From JAZUOT01 sp045604805 (GTDB taxonomy: Bacteria; Bacillota; Clostridia; Oscillospirales; Acutalibacteraceae), in the NCBI GenBank assembly GCA_045604805.1, contig JAZUOT010000026.1:1-63189 (forward strand): a stretch of DNA of 63,189 bases, given 5' to 3'. Position numbers and translations under genes: made by a program. The notes beneath the pieces are model-generated. The model had not been told where the DNA came from, ran no database searches, and saw nothing but the letters and a program-made list of their open reading frames with translations. Below, piece by piece: positions 26,301 to 35,889 of this stretch; within the stretch, counting starts at the first letter, position 1; every line of letters starts with the position of its first letter.

Positions 26301-27818
26301 ATGTATGTCAATAATAAACCTATTTTTTTAGATTTTAAATATTGCCTTAAAGAATGTCGTGATGAAAAAGAATTTTTAGGTTTATTGAAGTCAAATAATA
26401 TTACAATCGAAGATTTTTCATCTTTCTATGGCCAAAAGAAAGATGTTATGAATGATGACATCCTAGCACTAGATATTTTAGATCAGGTCGCTGGGGGTGG
26501 CAAAAAAGGAAAGAAGCAAGCACTTACACGTACGGCTAAAACCGGTGAAATACCTGGTGAAATGAATGAAGGGTTATTAGCATTTGGTCTTGCTCTTTCA
26601 GCTGTTGGAGTAGCCAAAAGTCATAGTTTGTCTGAGGAAGCGAAAGATAGTTTTTTCCAGCAAATATTTGGGCCGGAACTATCTTCTAAAATTTTAGAAG
26701 ATATGGAGAAAAATCAAGCCTTTATTCTTCCTGATGCGTTGCAAGATCATCCTGCACGGTTTGATGTAGTTGCAGGTTTAGGGTTTCAAATGTTGCAGAC
26801 AGGAGTATCTAGAGTTGATGAAGAAGAAATTGATGAATCTGATATTAAGACCAAATTATCAGACTGTATGTCCTTCAATGTAAACCAAAAATACAATGAG
26901 TTAATAAAACTTGAGAAGGAGCCTGAAGCTGATTGGGGCGCTCAGTTTAGAGTGTTGAATGAAAGATACGCATCAAATCTTCATCTCACTTCTCCTAATT
27001 TCAATAACCAGGAAGAATTCAAAGAAAAAGTGGACATCTATAAAAAACTTAGCGTTTCGTTTATAATGTCGTATTGCTCTGATCCTATTGAAGATATTGA
27101 AGTTTTTTGCAAAAAATTGGCTGAACTTTGTCCAAGCGTTGATTTAGTAGAAGAAGTCTTTCAGGATCCTGACATGGGCTGGGAAGATTGTATTAATTAC
27201 GAAATAGATGTGGTGGGAAAGCATTACCCAGGTATTGTACCTTATATGAGAAGATACTATGCATATAAATCAGAGTTGCAAAGAGAGTATGGTAGAGATT
27301 GCTTTGGGCGCTTCTCTGAGTTTAACTTAGCTGACTTTCGTCATAGATCAGACCTATCACTTGCGTATAATTATTTGGATCGCCGTTTTTCCATACTTGC
27401 TGGTGAGTATGCAGATAAAGGAAAACCTGAACATACATATGAATTTGGAAATTTGATTTCTTTTGAACATGAAGATAGGACGTTTTACGGACCTTTTGAG
27501 ATTGTCAAAGGTTTATATGATAGTTACCCTGGAGTAAAAGGAACTATGATGTCTCTAGCTGCATTGGAAAAGATGGAAACTGAAACAGAACGTTATGTAG
27601 TTTTGCAAACTTTACCAAAGCAACAATTGAGAGATATGGGCCGTCTAGCTTGCGAACTGGGGAAAAAAGAATGCTTTGATCTTTTATTTGAAGTATGGAA
27701 AATTCCTACTGTGTCACCGCCGGATTATCTTTTATTGACGCCTCCGAATTATGTTACAGTCTATCTAGGTAGAGAATTGCGTATGCATAATGAGCGTAGG
27801 GCAACTAAAGCCAAATAA
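26301..27818 (+). CDS. Double-glycine-leader protein, member 3
   Basis: 505 residues. A shortened leader (1-66: CLKECRDEKEF ... ALDILDQVAGG) followed by a very basic GKKGKKQ. The cargo is soluble-looking, helical and acidic, with no TM segment and no tandem repeats, unlike the other members. No known domain. ATG with AGGGGACAAGGG upstream. It sits 29 bp after rpmA and ahead of obg, interrupting an otherwise conserved ribosomal/GTPase block, so it may be read from the rplU promoter. A weak AAGACC/GGTCTT hairpin with T-rich tail lies after it. Confidence 0.85.
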   Translation: MYVNNKPIFLDFKYCLKECRDEKEFLGLLKSNNITIEDFSSFYGQKKDVMNDDILALDILDQVAGGGKKGKKQALTRTAKTGEIPGEMNEGLLAFGLALSAVGVAKSHSLSEEAKDSFFQQIFGPELSSKILEDMEKNQAFILPDALQDHPARFDVVAGLGFQMLQTGVSRVDEEEIDESDIKTKLSDCMSFNVNQKYNELIKLEKEPEADWGAQFRVLNERYASNLHLTSPNFNNQEEFKEKVDIYKKLSVSFIMSYCSDPIEDIEVFCKKLAELCPSVDLVEEVFQDPDMGWEDCINYEIDVVGKHYPGIVPYMRRYYAYKSELQREYGRDCFGRFSEFNLADFRHRSDLSLAYNYLDRRFSILAGEYADKGKPEHTYEFGNLISFEHEDRTFYGPFEIVKGLYDSYPGVKGTMMSLAALEKMETETERYVVLQTLPKQQLRDMGRLACELGKKECFDLLFEVWKIPTVSPPDYLLLTPPNYVTVYLGRELRMHNERRATKAK

Positions 27819-27859
27819 CACCGTAAGTAACTAGGAGTACATATGTTAAAATTTCAAGC

Positions 27860-27904
27860 AAGACCGAAGGTTATTAATTTAGCCCTAGGTCTTATTTTTA
27901 TTTT
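27860..27904 (+). terminator. Weak terminator between leader protein 3 and obg
   Basis: AAGACC (27860-27865) / GGTCTT (27888-27893) with a 22-nt loop, then ATTTTTATTTT. TATAAT at 27909-27914 may be the obg -10. Confidence 0.45.
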
Positions 27905-27954
27905 AGGGTATAATTAATCTTGATACACTACGAGAGAAAAGGGAGCATAAGCTC

Positions 27955-29226
27955 ATGTTTATAGATACAGCAAAAATCAAACTAAAAGCAGGAAATGGTG
28001 GAAATGGTGCAGTATCATTTCACCGTGAAAAATTTATAGCTAATGGTGGACCAGACGGCGGAAATGGTGGAAATGGTGGAGACATTATTTTTAAAGGTGA
28101 TAAGTCCTTAAGCACTTTAGCTGATTTCAGGTATAAGAAAATTTATAAAGCTTCTAACGGCGAAGATGGTAAAAAACTTCGGCAGACAGGAAAAAGTGCG
28201 GAAAATTTAATAATAAATGTGCCGATAGGGACCTTGATAAGAGAAGAAAACACAAAAAAGATTATAGCTGATATATCTGATGAAAATCCTAGGATTATAG
28301 CCAAAGGTGGCAAAGGTGGTGCAGGCAATATGAATTTTGCAACATCAACCAGACAAGCTCCTAGATTTGCAAGGCCAGGGGAATATGGGCAAGAGCTTTC
28401 AGTTGTATTAGAACTTAAATTACTAGCAGATGTAGGGATAATAGGATTCCCGAATGTTGGTAAGTCTACTCTTATTTCTGTAACAAGTAATGCTAAACCC
28501 ACAGTAGCTGACTATCATTTTACGACTATAGTTCCAAATCTAGGTGTAGTTTCGCACAAAGAAACGTCTTTCGTAATGGCAGATATTCCTGGTCTAATAG
28601 AAGGGGCCAGCGATGGTTCTGGTTTGGGCCACCAATTTTTAAGGCATATAGAACGCTGTAGACTACTTATTCATATGGTCGATGTTTCTGGTAGTGAAGG
28701 TAGAGATCCCATTAAAGATTTTGATACCATAAACACAGAGTTAGAGAAATTTAACAAAGATTTAGTGGATTGTCCTATGATAGTTGTGGCTAATAAAGTT
28801 GACTTAGCTAGTGACGAACAAATATCTGCTTTAAAAAAGTATGTAGAATCCAAAGGATATAAATTTTTTGAAATTATGGCGGCAATAAATCACAATGTTG
28901 ATGTATTGCTTGATGAAGTTTTAAAACAACTTTCAAGCTTACCACCAATAAAGCGTTATAAAGAGGATTTTGTACAAGAAACTTTTGATAATGACGAAAA
29001 AGATAATAACGATATAAAAGTAAACATAGAAGATAATGTATTTACTGTCGAAGCTAAATGGCTTACAAACGCTATGAGGTCTGTGAATTTTGATGACTAT
29101 GAAAGTTTGCAATATTTCCACCAATTGCTTTTGAAAAAAGGTGTTATTTCAAAACTAAAAAAGCTAGGCCTCAAAGAAGAAGATACTGTAGTTATAGATG
29201 ATATGGAATTTGAATATAGGGAATAG
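27955..29226 (+). CDS. obgE: GTPase Obg/CgtA
   Basis: Essential ribosome-associated GTPase for 50S assembly and stress signalling; in B. subtilis also needed for sporulation entry. 423 residues: Gly-rich OBG fold (1-157), G domain with GFPNVGKST (about 164-172), ADIPGLIEGAS, NKVD, and a C-terminal OCT domain (about 345-423). AAAGGGAGC ahead of the ATG. Normal length. Followed at 14 bp by mrnC. Confidence 0.97.
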   Translation: MFIDTAKIKLKAGNGGNGAVSFHREKFIANGGPDGGNGGNGGDIIFKGDKSLSTLADFRYKKIYKASNGEDGKKLRQTGKSAENLIINVPIGTLIREENTKKIIADISDENPRIIAKGGKGGAGNMNFATSTRQAPRFARPGEYGQELSVVLELKLLADVGIIGFPNVGKSTLISVTSNAKPTVADYHFTTIVPNLGVVSHKETSFVMADIPGLIEGASDGSGLGHQFLRHIERCRLLIHMVDVSGSEGRDPIKDFDTINTELEKFNKDLVDCPMIVVANKVDLASDEQISALKKYVESKGYKFFEIMAAINHNVDVLLDEVLKQLSSLPPIKRYKEDFVQETFDNDEKDNNDIKVNIEDNVFTVEAKWLTNAMRSVNFDDYESLQYFHQLLLKKGVISKLKKLGLKEEDTVVIDDMEFEYRE

Positions 29227-29240
29227 GAAGAAGGAATTAT

Positions 29241-29642
29241 ATGTTTAGTTTGTTAGAAAATGAAGGTATAGAACCTAAAAACATAAATCCCTTACTTCTT
29301 GCTTATATTGGCGACAGTGTTTTCGATCTTATGGTAAAGCAAAAAATGCTTATATCCGGTGAAGTGAATCTAAAATCAATACACAAAAAAACTGTAGCTG
29401 TGGTTTGTTGTACTTCTCAGTCTGCATATATGGAAAGGCTAATGCCTATACTCACAGAAGAAGAAATGGAATTTTACAAGAGAGGACGAAATGCAAACAT
29501 ATCCCACGTGCCAAAACAAGCTTCTCCTATAGAATATAAAAGGGCTACAGGGTTTGAAGCTTTGATAGGCTATTTATATCTCAGTAAAAAAACAGAAAGA
29601 CTAAGTGAAATTTTTAATATTATTCTAGAATGTGAAGTATAG
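29241..29642 (+). CDS. mrnC: Mini-ribonuclease III
   Basis: RNase III-type endonuclease without a dsRNA-binding domain; matures 23S rRNA in B. subtilis. 133 residues. Catalytic signature AYIGDSVFDL (Asp25), RGRNAN, and ATGFEALIGYLYL. GAAGAAGGA upstream. Downstream of obg; probably one transcript. Confidence 0.95.
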   Translation: MFSLLENEGIEPKNINPLLLAYIGDSVFDLMVKQKMLISGEVNLKSIHKKTVAVVCCTSQSAYMERLMPILTEEEMEFYKRGRNANISHVPKQASPIEYKRATGFEALIGYLYLSKKTERLSEIFNIILECEV

Positions 29643-29788
29643 TTTTTATCAGTATAAAAGTGTTCAAATTAATTAGAGGGTCAGAATTCATTCTTTACAG
29701 AATAAATTGTAATTTTTTGCAAAACATATATGGTGATACTATCTTTATCAAAATAAGATTTTAAAATTAAAGGAATGGTAAGAATACT

Positions 29789-31636
29789 ATGCATTGTACA
29801 AAAAAAATAACTAAAGATATAACTTGGGTCGGTTCAAATGATAGAAGGCTTGCAATGTTTGAAGGAGTCTATGCTGTTCCGGATGGCGTATCGTACAACT
29901 CTTATTTGCTACTTGACGACAAAACGGTCTTGTTTGACACAGTAGATAAAGCAGTAAGCAAAGTTTTTTTTGAGAATATTAATCATGTTTTGGATGGGCG
30001 TAGCTTAGATTATGTTGTCATTCATCATATGGAACCGGACCATTCTGCGACATTATGCGAGCTTGTACAGCGTTATCCCAATGTCAAAATCATATGCAAC
30101 CAAAAAACTGCAAAGCTTCTAAAACAATTTTTTTCGATTGATGTGGATTCGAATTTAGTCATTGTTAAAGAAGGCGACATTTTTGAAACAGGGCATCATA
30201 GTTTTAAATTTTTGATGGCACCTATGGTACATTGGCCGGAGGTCATGGTAAGTTATGATTTAGTAGATAAAATATTATTTTCTGCAGATGCTTTTGGTAC
30301 TTTTAAGGCTCTAAATGGAGCGATATTTGCCGATGAAGTTGATTTTGATAGGGACTATCTAGATGAAGCCAGAAGGTATTATTGCAACATCGTAGGTAAA
30401 TACGGTGACAGCGTCCAGAGACTTTTGAAAAAGGCTGAAAATTTAGAAATAAAATTAATATGCCCTTTACATGGTTTCGTTTGGCGTGAGAATATAGCTT
30501 ATTTTCTAGAAAAGTATAACAAATGGAGTAGATATGAAGCTGAAGAAAATGGTGTTATGATAGCCTATGCTTCAGTATATGGAAATACCGAAAATGTAGC
30601 AGAAATTTTATCTAGCAGATTAAGAGATAAAGGCATAAAAACAGCTATGTACGATGTTTCAGTGACTCCATCTTCGTATATAGTATCTGAGGCTTTCAAG
30701 TGGAGTCATTTGGTTTTTGCTTCCACTACCTACAATGCCGGAGTATTTATAAGCATGGACGAAGTCCTGAGAGACATTGCTGCGCATAATTTACAAAATA
30801 AAACTGTAGCTCTTATAGAAAATGGTTCCTGGGCCCCGACAAGTGCAAAACTTATGAGGGAAATATTGTCTTCTTGTAAAAATATGAAATTTATAAGCGA
30901 CGTACTTACAGTAAATTCTTCTTTGAAAGAAGATGAAATGCAAGATTTAGATAAATTATTTACTTCTATATCAGAAGATTTTATAAAGCCTGAAACGGAA
31001 AAAGAAAAAGCTTTTAAACATGAAAATGCCGTGTTTAATATAAGCTATGGATTATATGTGCTCATCTCCAAAGATAATGATAAGGATAACGCCTGTATTA
31101 TTAACACTTTTTCTCAGATAAGTGATGCTGAGGAAAAAACTTTCTCTTTGACCATAAACAAACAAAATTATAGTCATGATATGATAATGCATTCAGAAAA
31201 ATTTAATATATCTATGCTAAATGAAGATGCTCCCTTTGATATTTTTAAGACATTCGGTTTCAAAAGTGGTAGAGATACAGATAAATTTGAGAATTTTAAC
31301 GATGTGAAACGCTCTGCCAACGGATTAGTTTATCTAAATAAATATTCTAATTCGTATATTTCTTGCGAAGTTATAGAAACTGTGGATTGTGATACTCATA
31401 CCATGTTTATCGCAAAACAAACAGAGTCTAAAATATTGGATACTTCTCCTTCGTTAACATATAGTTATTACTTCAAACATATAAAACCCAAGTCAAATAC
31501 AGAAAAGTCTGAAAACAAAAAGAAAAAATTTGTTTGTACCGTGTGCGGTTATGAATATGAGGGTGAATTCTTACCTGCAGATTTTGTTTGCCCATTATGT
31601 AAGCATGGTGCAGAGGTTTTTGAGCTAGTGGAATAG
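29789..31636 (+). CDS. fprA: Flavodiiron protein fused to flavin-reductase and rubredoxin domains
   Basis: Reduces O2 and/or NO to protect an anaerobe. 615 residues. Order: metallo-beta-lactamase diiron domain with HHMEPDH (His80, Glu82, Asp84, His85), His in HWPEV and HGFVW; flavodoxin FMN domain (about 254-395, ASVYGNTENVAE); flavin-reductase-like domain (about 415-560); C-terminal rubredoxin with CTVCGYEYEG and CPLCKHG. This fuses an FprA-type protein with a high-molecular-weight-rubredoxin-type partner in one chain, giving an internal electron relay. AAAGGAATGG precedes the ATG. Monocistronic; no promoter pinned. Confidence 0.93.
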   Translation: MHCTKKITKDITWVGSNDRRLAMFEGVYAVPDGVSYNSYLLLDDKTVLFDTVDKAVSKVFFENINHVLDGRSLDYVVIHHMEPDHSATLCELVQRYPNVKIICNQKTAKLLKQFFSIDVDSNLVIVKEGDIFETGHHSFKFLMAPMVHWPEVMVSYDLVDKILFSADAFGTFKALNGAIFADEVDFDRDYLDEARRYYCNIVGKYGDSVQRLLKKAENLEIKLICPLHGFVWRENIAYFLEKYNKWSRYEAEENGVMIAYASVYGNTENVAEILSSRLRDKGIKTAMYDVSVTPSSYIVSEAFKWSHLVFASTTYNAGVFISMDEVLRDIAAHNLQNKTVALIENGSWAPTSAKLMREILSSCKNMKFISDVLTVNSSLKEDEMQDLDKLFTSISEDFIKPETEKEKAFKHENAVFNISYGLYVLISKDNDKDNACIINTFSQISDAEEKTFSLTINKQNYSHDMIMHSEKFNISMLNEDAPFDIFKTFGFKSGRDTDKFENFNDVKRSANGLVYLNKYSNSYISCEVIETVDCDTHTMFIAKQTESKILDTSPSLTYSYYFKHIKPKSNTEKSENKKKKFVCTVCGYEYEGEFLPADFVCPLCKHGAEVFELVE

Positions 31637-31900
31637 CATTAAAGATAAAATTTATTTTTCGAAAATCACAACATTTATATATTATCTCAAATCGCAACAT
31701 CAAGTCCTATGTAGAAAAAAATGGCATTTTATAAGAGAATTGCTCTGTAATAAATTTCGTTTATATTATTTATTGGCGCAATTAGTTCTTTGTTCTGTAA
31801 GTATCCTATCACTTGAACCCTTGAATATATGGGAAATTTATATTATCCTGAAAGTAGAAAGTGTGGTGGAGATTATATCCATTGAAGGTTGTGTGAAAAT

Positions 31901-34822
31901 ATGGATGCTTATATAAGAGCCATTTTGGATGATCATGATTTGCTGCGTATTTTAGTAACATGCAGAGATTTACCAGAACTTAAGGCTAAGCTAACAGAAT
32001 ATAGGTTTAGTCTTACCGACGAACAGATTTTAGAATTAAAAAATTCTTTTATGCATGGTGAGAATGCTATGCATAGCAATTTGCTTAGTATCGAGCAGCT
32101 CGACATGGTTTCTGGTGGGTTAAAAGTTAAGAGAAATACCCGTAATTCAAACTTAAGTGTTAAGGAAAAAGGAATTGTTGATAAATATCCACGTACCACA
32201 ACATTCACAGCAGTCGAAGAAGGCTTTCTTCAACAAGAAGAAAGAATAGCTTTGGCTAAACAATTTAATATTAAATTCGATAGAGGAAAATTTGGTTTAG
32301 AGAGTAATGCTCCACTTAGTAGTTTATTTGAATCAGAAAAAATTGATGTTGAAAAAGAATTGATTGATATATATAACATAGTTAAAAGGGATGAAGATGC
32401 TAAAAGTTTAGATATAGACTCTCTCGCTAGAATCTCGGCCAATATATATGCGAATAAAAATGGAGATTTTGCTGATTTTCATTTTTTTAGTAAAGAGCGT
32501 AATGGGGTGGATTCGAATGCAGATGCAGTGCGCGATGTATTGGCGGATAGTTTATTGCAGAATCCCGGTCTTAAGTCCTCTCCTATATTGAGTAGTGTTA
32601 TTAAAGCTTCAGAATGCCGTCATTTAGAAAATTTATTTGTTTATTACCCAGACAGCCGTCGGATTACTGCAAATCTTTTCAGTACAAGTGCTCTTATTTC
32701 TTTAGTAAAAGTGTTGCAAGAAAAGAAAGACAACGTAGAGATCAGTTCTTCTGAACCAAGAGAAAGCGAAAAATTTGATGATAGTTACATTGCAACAACA
32801 GTTAAGACTTTTATAATGGACCATACTCTATTGCTAAAACTCGCAAAAATTGAATCAGTAAATGGAAAAAATGACAAAGAAAAAGCAAAATTGATGCTAG
32901 ATTTAGTTAATGAAAATCCGCCATCTCTTGCTGATGTTGCACTGAATACTGCTCTGATGCCGAATACCGATGCTACACAAAATTCTTCTCTGATGCCGAA
33001 CACTGACGCTACACAAGCTCCTGCTCCGACACCGAACACTAACATTACTCCGGTTTCTTATGGTACGTTCATGCATTCTACCATATTTGCTGCTACGCAT
33101 GATCACAACAATGATACTGAAGTCGTTCCTGCATCTATGCCGGAGTTACCTACCGAACAGTCGAAATTAACCAAGACGAACCCATCTACCTCTGCTAAAT
33201 ATATGTCTGCTTTTTTGATTGATAGTTTTGTGACCGGTGCCTGTTTCATTTGTGCGTCATTAATATCACCAGTTTTTCTAGCTGTAGGGGTAATTGCGGC
33301 TATATTTATGCCTTACTTAGCGTTCAAAACTCCTCAACACGAAGATACACAACCCACACCGCCTAAAAATGCACAACCCACACCGCCTAAAAACGCACAA
33401 CCAACACCGCGTAAAAATGCACAAACAACACCGCGTAAAAACGCACAATCCCCACCGCCTAAAGATGCACAAACAACACCGCCTAAAAATGCACAAACAA
33501 CAACACACGACAGTCGTCATCGTGATGGTTCGTCTAAATCTATCGCAAAAGTGTCTACCTATGACCAAATACAACAAATTAAAACAAATGACTGCTCTGA
33601 GATAAAATCATTAAATCTTCCATCATGTCCGTTTAATACTGAATGTTTCATAACAGATAAAGACCGTCATTGGTTTAGTTGCTACAGGTTTTCTCTTGCC
33701 AGAAATTCTGATATCGCAATTAATGAAATCCATACCTTACTAGAAACTCATAGCGAATTTTTTAAGGCAAGATTCCAGGAGAATAATTATAATAAATTTA
33801 TAGATGATTGTAATGAGCAAAATAATAAAACTGAGATCCTATACCACGTAATATCATTACTTTGCCCATTTATTAGTTTTGTAAATCGTGATTATCTAGA
33901 TGCATTAAATTCATGTGGAGAAGTTTCTGAAGAAAGTGGAGAATGGACTGCCAAACGGGCAAACGTAAACTCCACAAAAGAAATGGCGCAAAAGATTTCG
34001 TATTTAAAATCAATTACAACCGAGCAACTTGAAGATGCAATAAATGAGGCAGAAGATTTCTACAATTGGTTGAACGGAGAGAGCGTACAAAAGATGTCAG
34101 CGCCACCACGTGAAGATCAGAAAGGCTATAATAGGAAAAAACTCGAAAATTTTTACAGCCAAAACTTTAGAAATATGAATAACGGAGTAACTTTGGTAAC
34201 AAATTGTATACATATGCAGGATATGAGAGTAGATGCTATTGTAAATGCGTCCAATGCATGTGGTAATGTGGGTCCAGGATGGTTAGGTACTGCTGGGGCT
34301 ATTGGTAAAAAAAGCGGTGCGGATGCGAATACTATGAATGCTGCTAGTGCTGGCGCCATAAGAACAATATACGGCGTAGAAGATAAAAATAGTGAAACTC
34401 TTTTGCCTGGACAGGTAATAGTTACGCCTACAGCTGGCTATGGAGAAGATGAAGCAAAATATGTATTTCATGCTTTGTCGCCGGTGAATAATGGTGGGTT
34501 GTCTCAATTGACTGGATTACCCCAAGATTTAAACATATCTGCCAATTTTTGTACGACCGATTTTATTTCTAATGCGATGTACATCTCTCTTGTGAATGCT
34601 CACAAAATGGAAAAAGTAAATAGTATAGCAATTCCTCTAATCGGTACAGGAGTTTTTGGCAACTCTACTTACATAGTAGCAATGTCAACACTTGTCGCGT
34701 TATATAGATTTAGACAAAATTTTCCAGATTCGACTTTAAAAGTATTTTTACTGTATGGGGGAAGCGCTAACCCGTCTCCTTATGAAAACGTCGGTTTGAG
34801 AACTCAAACAGTAGTAAAGTAG
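31901..34822 (+). CDS. Double-glycine-leader protein, member 4, with C-terminal macro domain
   Basis: 973 residues. Leader 1-73 (ILVTCRDLPE ... LLSIEQLDMVSGG; VSGG replaces VAGG). A helical region follows, then PNTDATQ-type repeats (about 350-385), one hydrophobic segment (about 437-475), six 8-residue Pro/Lys/Asn repeats (485-532) and another helical region. The end is a macro domain (about 760-965) with VDAIVNASNA, GTAGAI and IPLIGTGVFGN loops. Macro domains bind or hydrolyse ADP-ribose and its derivatives. Such a domain on an apparently exported protein suggests action on ADP-ribosylation in another cell; that is inference. ATG at 31901, GAAGG 12 nt upstream. Confidence 0.9.
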   Translation: MDAYIRAILDDHDLLRILVTCRDLPELKAKLTEYRFSLTDEQILELKNSFMHGENAMHSNLLSIEQLDMVSGGLKVKRNTRNSNLSVKEKGIVDKYPRTTTFTAVEEGFLQQEERIALAKQFNIKFDRGKFGLESNAPLSSLFESEKIDVEKELIDIYNIVKRDEDAKSLDIDSLARISANIYANKNGDFADFHFFSKERNGVDSNADAVRDVLADSLLQNPGLKSSPILSSVIKASECRHLENLFVYYPDSRRITANLFSTSALISLVKVLQEKKDNVEISSSEPRESEKFDDSYIATTVKTFIMDHTLLLKLAKIESVNGKNDKEKAKLMLDLVNENPPSLADVALNTALMPNTDATQNSSLMPNTDATQAPAPTPNTNITPVSYGTFMHSTIFAATHDHNNDTEVVPASMPELPTEQSKLTKTNPSTSAKYMSAFLIDSFVTGACFICASLISPVFLAVGVIAAIFMPYLAFKTPQHEDTQPTPPKNAQPTPPKNAQPTPRKNAQTTPRKNAQSPPPKDAQTTPPKNAQTTTHDSRHRDGSSKSIAKVSTYDQIQQIKTNDCSEIKSLNLPSCPFNTECFITDKDRHWFSCYRFSLARNSDIAINEIHTLLETHSEFFKARFQENNYNKFIDDCNEQNNKTEILYHVISLLCPFISFVNRDYLDALNSCGEVSEESGEWTAKRANVNSTKEMAQKISYLKSITTEQLEDAINEAEDFYNWLNGESVQKMSAPPREDQKGYNRKKLENFYSQNFRNMNNGVTLVTNCIHMQDMRVDAIVNASNACGNVGPGWLGTAGAIGKKSGADANTMNAASAGAIRTIYGVEDKNSETLLPGQVIVTPTAGYGEDEAKYVFHALSPVNNGGLSQLTGLPQDLNISANFCTTDFISNAMYISLVNAHKMEKVNSIAIPLIGTGVFGNSTYIVAMSTLVALYRFRQNFPDSTLKVFLLYGGSANPSPYENVGLRTQTVVK
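33353..33496 (+). repeat. Six tandem 24-bp units in leader protein 4
   Basis: Exactly 6 x 24 bp encoding PTPPKNAQ-type octapeptides (variants PTPRKNAQ, TTPRKNAQ, SPPPKDAQ, TTPPKNAQ). In-frame; likely an extended Pro-rich stalk. Copy number is likely variable among strains. Confidence 0.95.
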
Positions 34823-34959
34823 ATTTAAGTTTTAGTACAGTGGAAAATTATGATATTAGCGTAAAAACCTATGTGCTGACAGGTGATTGAAGGACTGTGT
34901 GTAATAAATTGCCCTTTTTTATTCTATGATTTTGTCTATCTTGAATCTTGGAGGAAAAA

Positions 34960-35820
34960 ATGCAAAGACAAATGTACATACCGGCTAAGATAAATTTGAC
35001 TTTAGAAATATTAGAAAAGAGAAAGGATAATTACCATAATCTGAGGTCTTTAATGCAGGGTATCGGAATATACGACAAAATATCAATAGACACTACCAAT
35101 AAAAAAGAGATAGAGATATCATGTGACAATAGGGATATACCTATAGATGAGAATAATATTTGTTTCAAAGCGGCACAACATTTCTTTTCGAATGTTAATA
35201 TACAGAATCCGGGACTTAGGATAGATATCCAAAAAATGATTCCATCTCAGGCAGGTCTAGGTGGTGGTAGTGCTGATGCAGCGGCAACTTTTCTTTTGCT
35301 CAACAAAATATTTGATAATAAGCTAAGCAAGCAAGAACTGTTGCATGTGGCGTCAAAAGTTGGAGCAGATGTCCCGTTTTGTCTGATAAGTGGTTTGGCA
35401 AAGGCTGAAGGTATAGGAGAAATTTTGACACCAATAGAGAATACTCTGGACTATTTTCTGTTAGTGGTAAAGCCTGATATAAATGTCTCTACCCAGAAAG
35501 CTTATGAGATCATAGATTCAAATAGCAAGAGCGGAACTGATTTTACTTCAAAGGCTGTAAAGGCATTTGCTCAAAGGGACTTAAATAATTTATGTGAAAA
35601 TATTTACAATGACTTTGAAGATGCACTGAAACTTGAACCAGTAATACAACTTAAAAAATCAATGCATAAATTTAATGCTTTAGCTTCTGCAATGAGTGGA
35701 AGTGGTTCTGCAGTTTTTGCTTTGTTTAAAAACAAAGTTGATGCTGAAATTTGTGCGGAATCTGTGAGCAAAGATTTCAAAGAAGTTTTTGTTTGTAAAA
35801 CTGTTAATACCATTGAGTAA
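34960..35820 (+). CDS. ispE: 4-diphosphocytidyl-2-C-methyl-D-erythritol kinase
   Basis: GHMP kinase of the MEP isoprenoid pathway. 286 residues. PAKINLTLEI at the N-terminus, ATP loop GLGGGSADAAA (about 101), and AMSGSGSAVFA C-terminal motif. ATG at 34960 chosen because TTGGAGG lies 5-6 nt before; the in-frame start 12 bases upstream covers that site. Followed by spoIIR, a neighbour order seen in Clostridia. Confidence 0.97.
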   Translation: MQRQMYIPAKINLTLEILEKRKDNYHNLRSLMQGIGIYDKISIDTTNKKEIEISCDNRDIPIDENNICFKAAQHFFSNVNIQNPGLRIDIQKMIPSQAGLGGGSADAAATFLLLNKIFDNKLSKQELLHVASKVGADVPFCLISGLAKAEGIGEILTPIENTLDYFLLVVKPDINVSTQKAYEIIDSNSKSGTDFTSKAVKAFAQRDLNNLCENIYNDFEDALKLEPVIQLKKSMHKFNALASAMSGSGSAVFALFKNKVDAEICAESVSKDFKEVFVCKTVNTIE

Positions 35821-35831
35821 AATTTTATTTT

Positions 35832-35860
35832 GTATAAAATTTAGCATAATTGACAATAAT
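35832..35860 (+). promoter_or_regulatory. Candidate sigma-F promoter of spoIIR
   Basis: GTATA (35832-35836), exactly 15 bp, GACAATAAT (35852-35860). The sigma-F consensus is about GTATA-N15-GGNNANANT; only the second G is off. spoIIR is a sigma-F gene in B. subtilis. Confidence 0.6.
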
Positions 35861-35887
35861 CACCCTTGGTATGAAAGGGTGATTATT
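35855..35887 (+). promoter_or_regulatory. Perfect hairpin covering the spoIIR ribosome binding site
   Basis: 13-bp perfect stem AATAATCACCCTT (35855-35867) / AAGGGTGATTATT (35875-35887), 7-nt loop, ending 2 nt before the ATG. The 3' arm contains the AAGGGTG ribosome binding site. It could be the ispE terminator or a translation block in read-through transcripts; a transcript starting at the sigma-F site would lack much of the 5' arm. Confidence 0.7.
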
Positions 35888-35889
35888 TT

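Noticed and set aside
33353..33496. CRISPR array
   Set aside because: Units are directly adjacent without spacers and in frame inside a gene.
33317..33605. Cys/Arg-rich and His-rich frames across the 24-bp repeats
   Set aside because: Shadows of the tandem repeats in leader protein 4.
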